A DNA stretch of 64,000 bases from Westiellopsis prolifica IICB1. Its GTDB lineage: Bacteria > Cyanobacteriota > Cyanobacteriia > Cyanobacteriales > Nostocaceae. The notes under the pieces are model-generated. The model searched no databases and was not told where the DNA came from. It was given only the letters and a program-made list of their open reading frames with translations. The stretch spans positions 939,209 through 1,003,208 of the forward strand of contig NZ_NAPS01000002.1 of NCBI RefSeq assembly GCF_004323185.1, given 5' to 3'. Positions within the stretch are counted from its first letter, which is position 1. The number at the start of each line of letters is the position of its first letter. The position numbers were made by a program, and so were the translations under genes. Positions 63,578 to 64,000 of this stretch are shown here, in pieces.

Positions 63578-64000
63578 TCATTCTGACGAACTTGGCTTAA
63601 GTCTTTCTCGCCAAGAAGATGTGGGTGTAGAACTAGAAGAATTGCTAGTAGATGAGGTAGATCGTAATCGAGGAGTTACAGACGCAGAAGAATTTGAATA
63701 TCGTCTATATCGTCGCCGTGGTTGAGATGAGGAAGATTCATTATTTGCAACTGATTCGGAACTGTTATACCGACGCCGATAACTTCTTTGGGAACTAGAG
63801 TCGTCAGTAGCTTGCTGTTCTCGGTAACGGCGTCTGCGTCGTCTTGGGGTTGGCTGTTGTTGCTGTTCTTGCTGCTGTTCGTAGTTTCGTCTGTATCTTC
63901 TTCGGCGAGATGATCGGCGATCGCTATCATCAGAATTGATCTGTTGATTTCCCCCATCAGAATTTCCATTATTAGAAGGTGCAGGAGGATTAATAATTCG
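63578..64000 (-). CDS. C-terminal part of a Ser/Arg/Gln-rich protein (partial)
   Basis: On the minus strand the frame is open from the window edge to a TGA at 63578-63580, 140 residues, and continues beyond the window. It is of low complexity: clusters of Arg (SSRRRRYRRNYEQQQEQQQQ), Gln, Ser and Asn, ending SSWRERLKPSSSE. It is most likely a disordered tail that could bind nucleic acid or membranes by its Arg-Tyr repeats. The 5' part with any defined domain lies outside, so no function is given. A 97-aa frame overlapping it on the same strand is a shadow. Confidence 0.7.
   Translation of the reverse strand, partial: RIINPPAPSNNGNSDGGNQQINSDDSDRRSSRRRRYRRNYEQQQEQQQQPTPRRRRRRYREQQATDDSSSQRSYRRRYNSSESVANNESSSSQPRRRYRRYSNSSASVTPRLRSTSSTSNSSSSTPTSSWRERLKPSSSE

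Noticed and set aside
63676-63969. 97-aa minus-strand gene
   Set aside because: It overlaps in another frame the longer edge-to-stop frame that has a strongly biased, protein-like Arg/Ser/Gln composition.

Overview
The window is chromosomal DNA from a filamentous, probably heterocyst-forming cyanobacterium of the Nostocales. The evidence is a complete phycoerythrocyanin (pec) plus phycocyanin (cpc) gene cluster with four tandem cpcG rod-core linker genes, a psbA gene, heme oxygenase, a PatA-type response regulator, a cyanobacterial KatB-like Mn catalase, many GCGATCGC (HIP1) octamers, and the heptanucleotide and palindromic repeats that fill the intergenic DNA of this order. The exact species cannot be read from the sequence.

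Layout. 1-3.4 kb: a 21-bp hairpin repeat array, a membrane pentapeptide-repeat protein and a KirBac-type potassium channel. 4.3-8.7 kb: a possible oxidative module of a nitroreductase-like protein, a berberine-bridge-type FAD oxidase and an MFS exporter. 8.7-12.2 kb (minus strand): an ABA4-like membrane protein, an SDR, a CobW/G3E GTPase and heme oxygenase, which makes the biliverdin precursor of the phycobilins. 12.8-20.7 kb: glmM, two methyltransferases, small secreted proteins, a second SDR, a GNAT enzyme, a ComM/YifB ATPase and a HIT protein. 21.4-22.6 kb: psbA encoding the Glu130 form of D1, with a clear terminator, then a broken toxin-antitoxin pair.

23.3-35.9 kb is the centre of the window: fifteen minus-strand genes in the order pecB-pecA-pecC-pecE-pecF-cpcB-cpcA-cpcC-cpcD-cpcE-cpcF-cpcG1-cpcG2-cpcG3-cpcG4. 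Together they encode the rod biliproteins, rod linkers, bilin lyases (including the PecE/PecF lyase-isomerase that makes phycoviolobilin) and four rod-core linkers. CpcG3 ends in a hydrophobic helix and is a CpcL-type linker for membrane-attached rods. This PecB has Ala, not Asn, at position 72, the usual site of asparagine methylation.

36.6-46 kb: rluD, a gene-poor stretch of about 1.9 kb, and then a reduced chemosensory locus of a PatA-like regulator, a GAF-GAF methyl-accepting protein with a degenerate signalling tip, and an Hpt-only CheA-like protein. No cheW, no cheY and no CheA kinase core lie in or between these genes. 46-57.6 kb: siroheme genes (sirB-cobA), Mn catalase, tRNA-His, several conserved hypotheticals, murJ, an LCP-family ligase and a GDP-mannose pyrophosphorylase. 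57.6-64 kb: a second type of 21-bp tandem array, an M1 aminopeptidase with HEAT repeats, rsmB with an in-frame repeat insertion, a TerB-like protein, psb35 and the C-terminal part of a Ser/Arg-rich protein that runs off the window.

The most interesting items are the reduced chemosensory locus, the nitroreductase-like/FAD oxidase/exporter cluster, the recurring hairpin repeat families (including two MITE types and repeats that have entered coding sequence), the PecB residue-72 change, and several small or broken genes (59-aa Cys-rich ORF, 32-aa membrane ORF, parE and hepT remnants).
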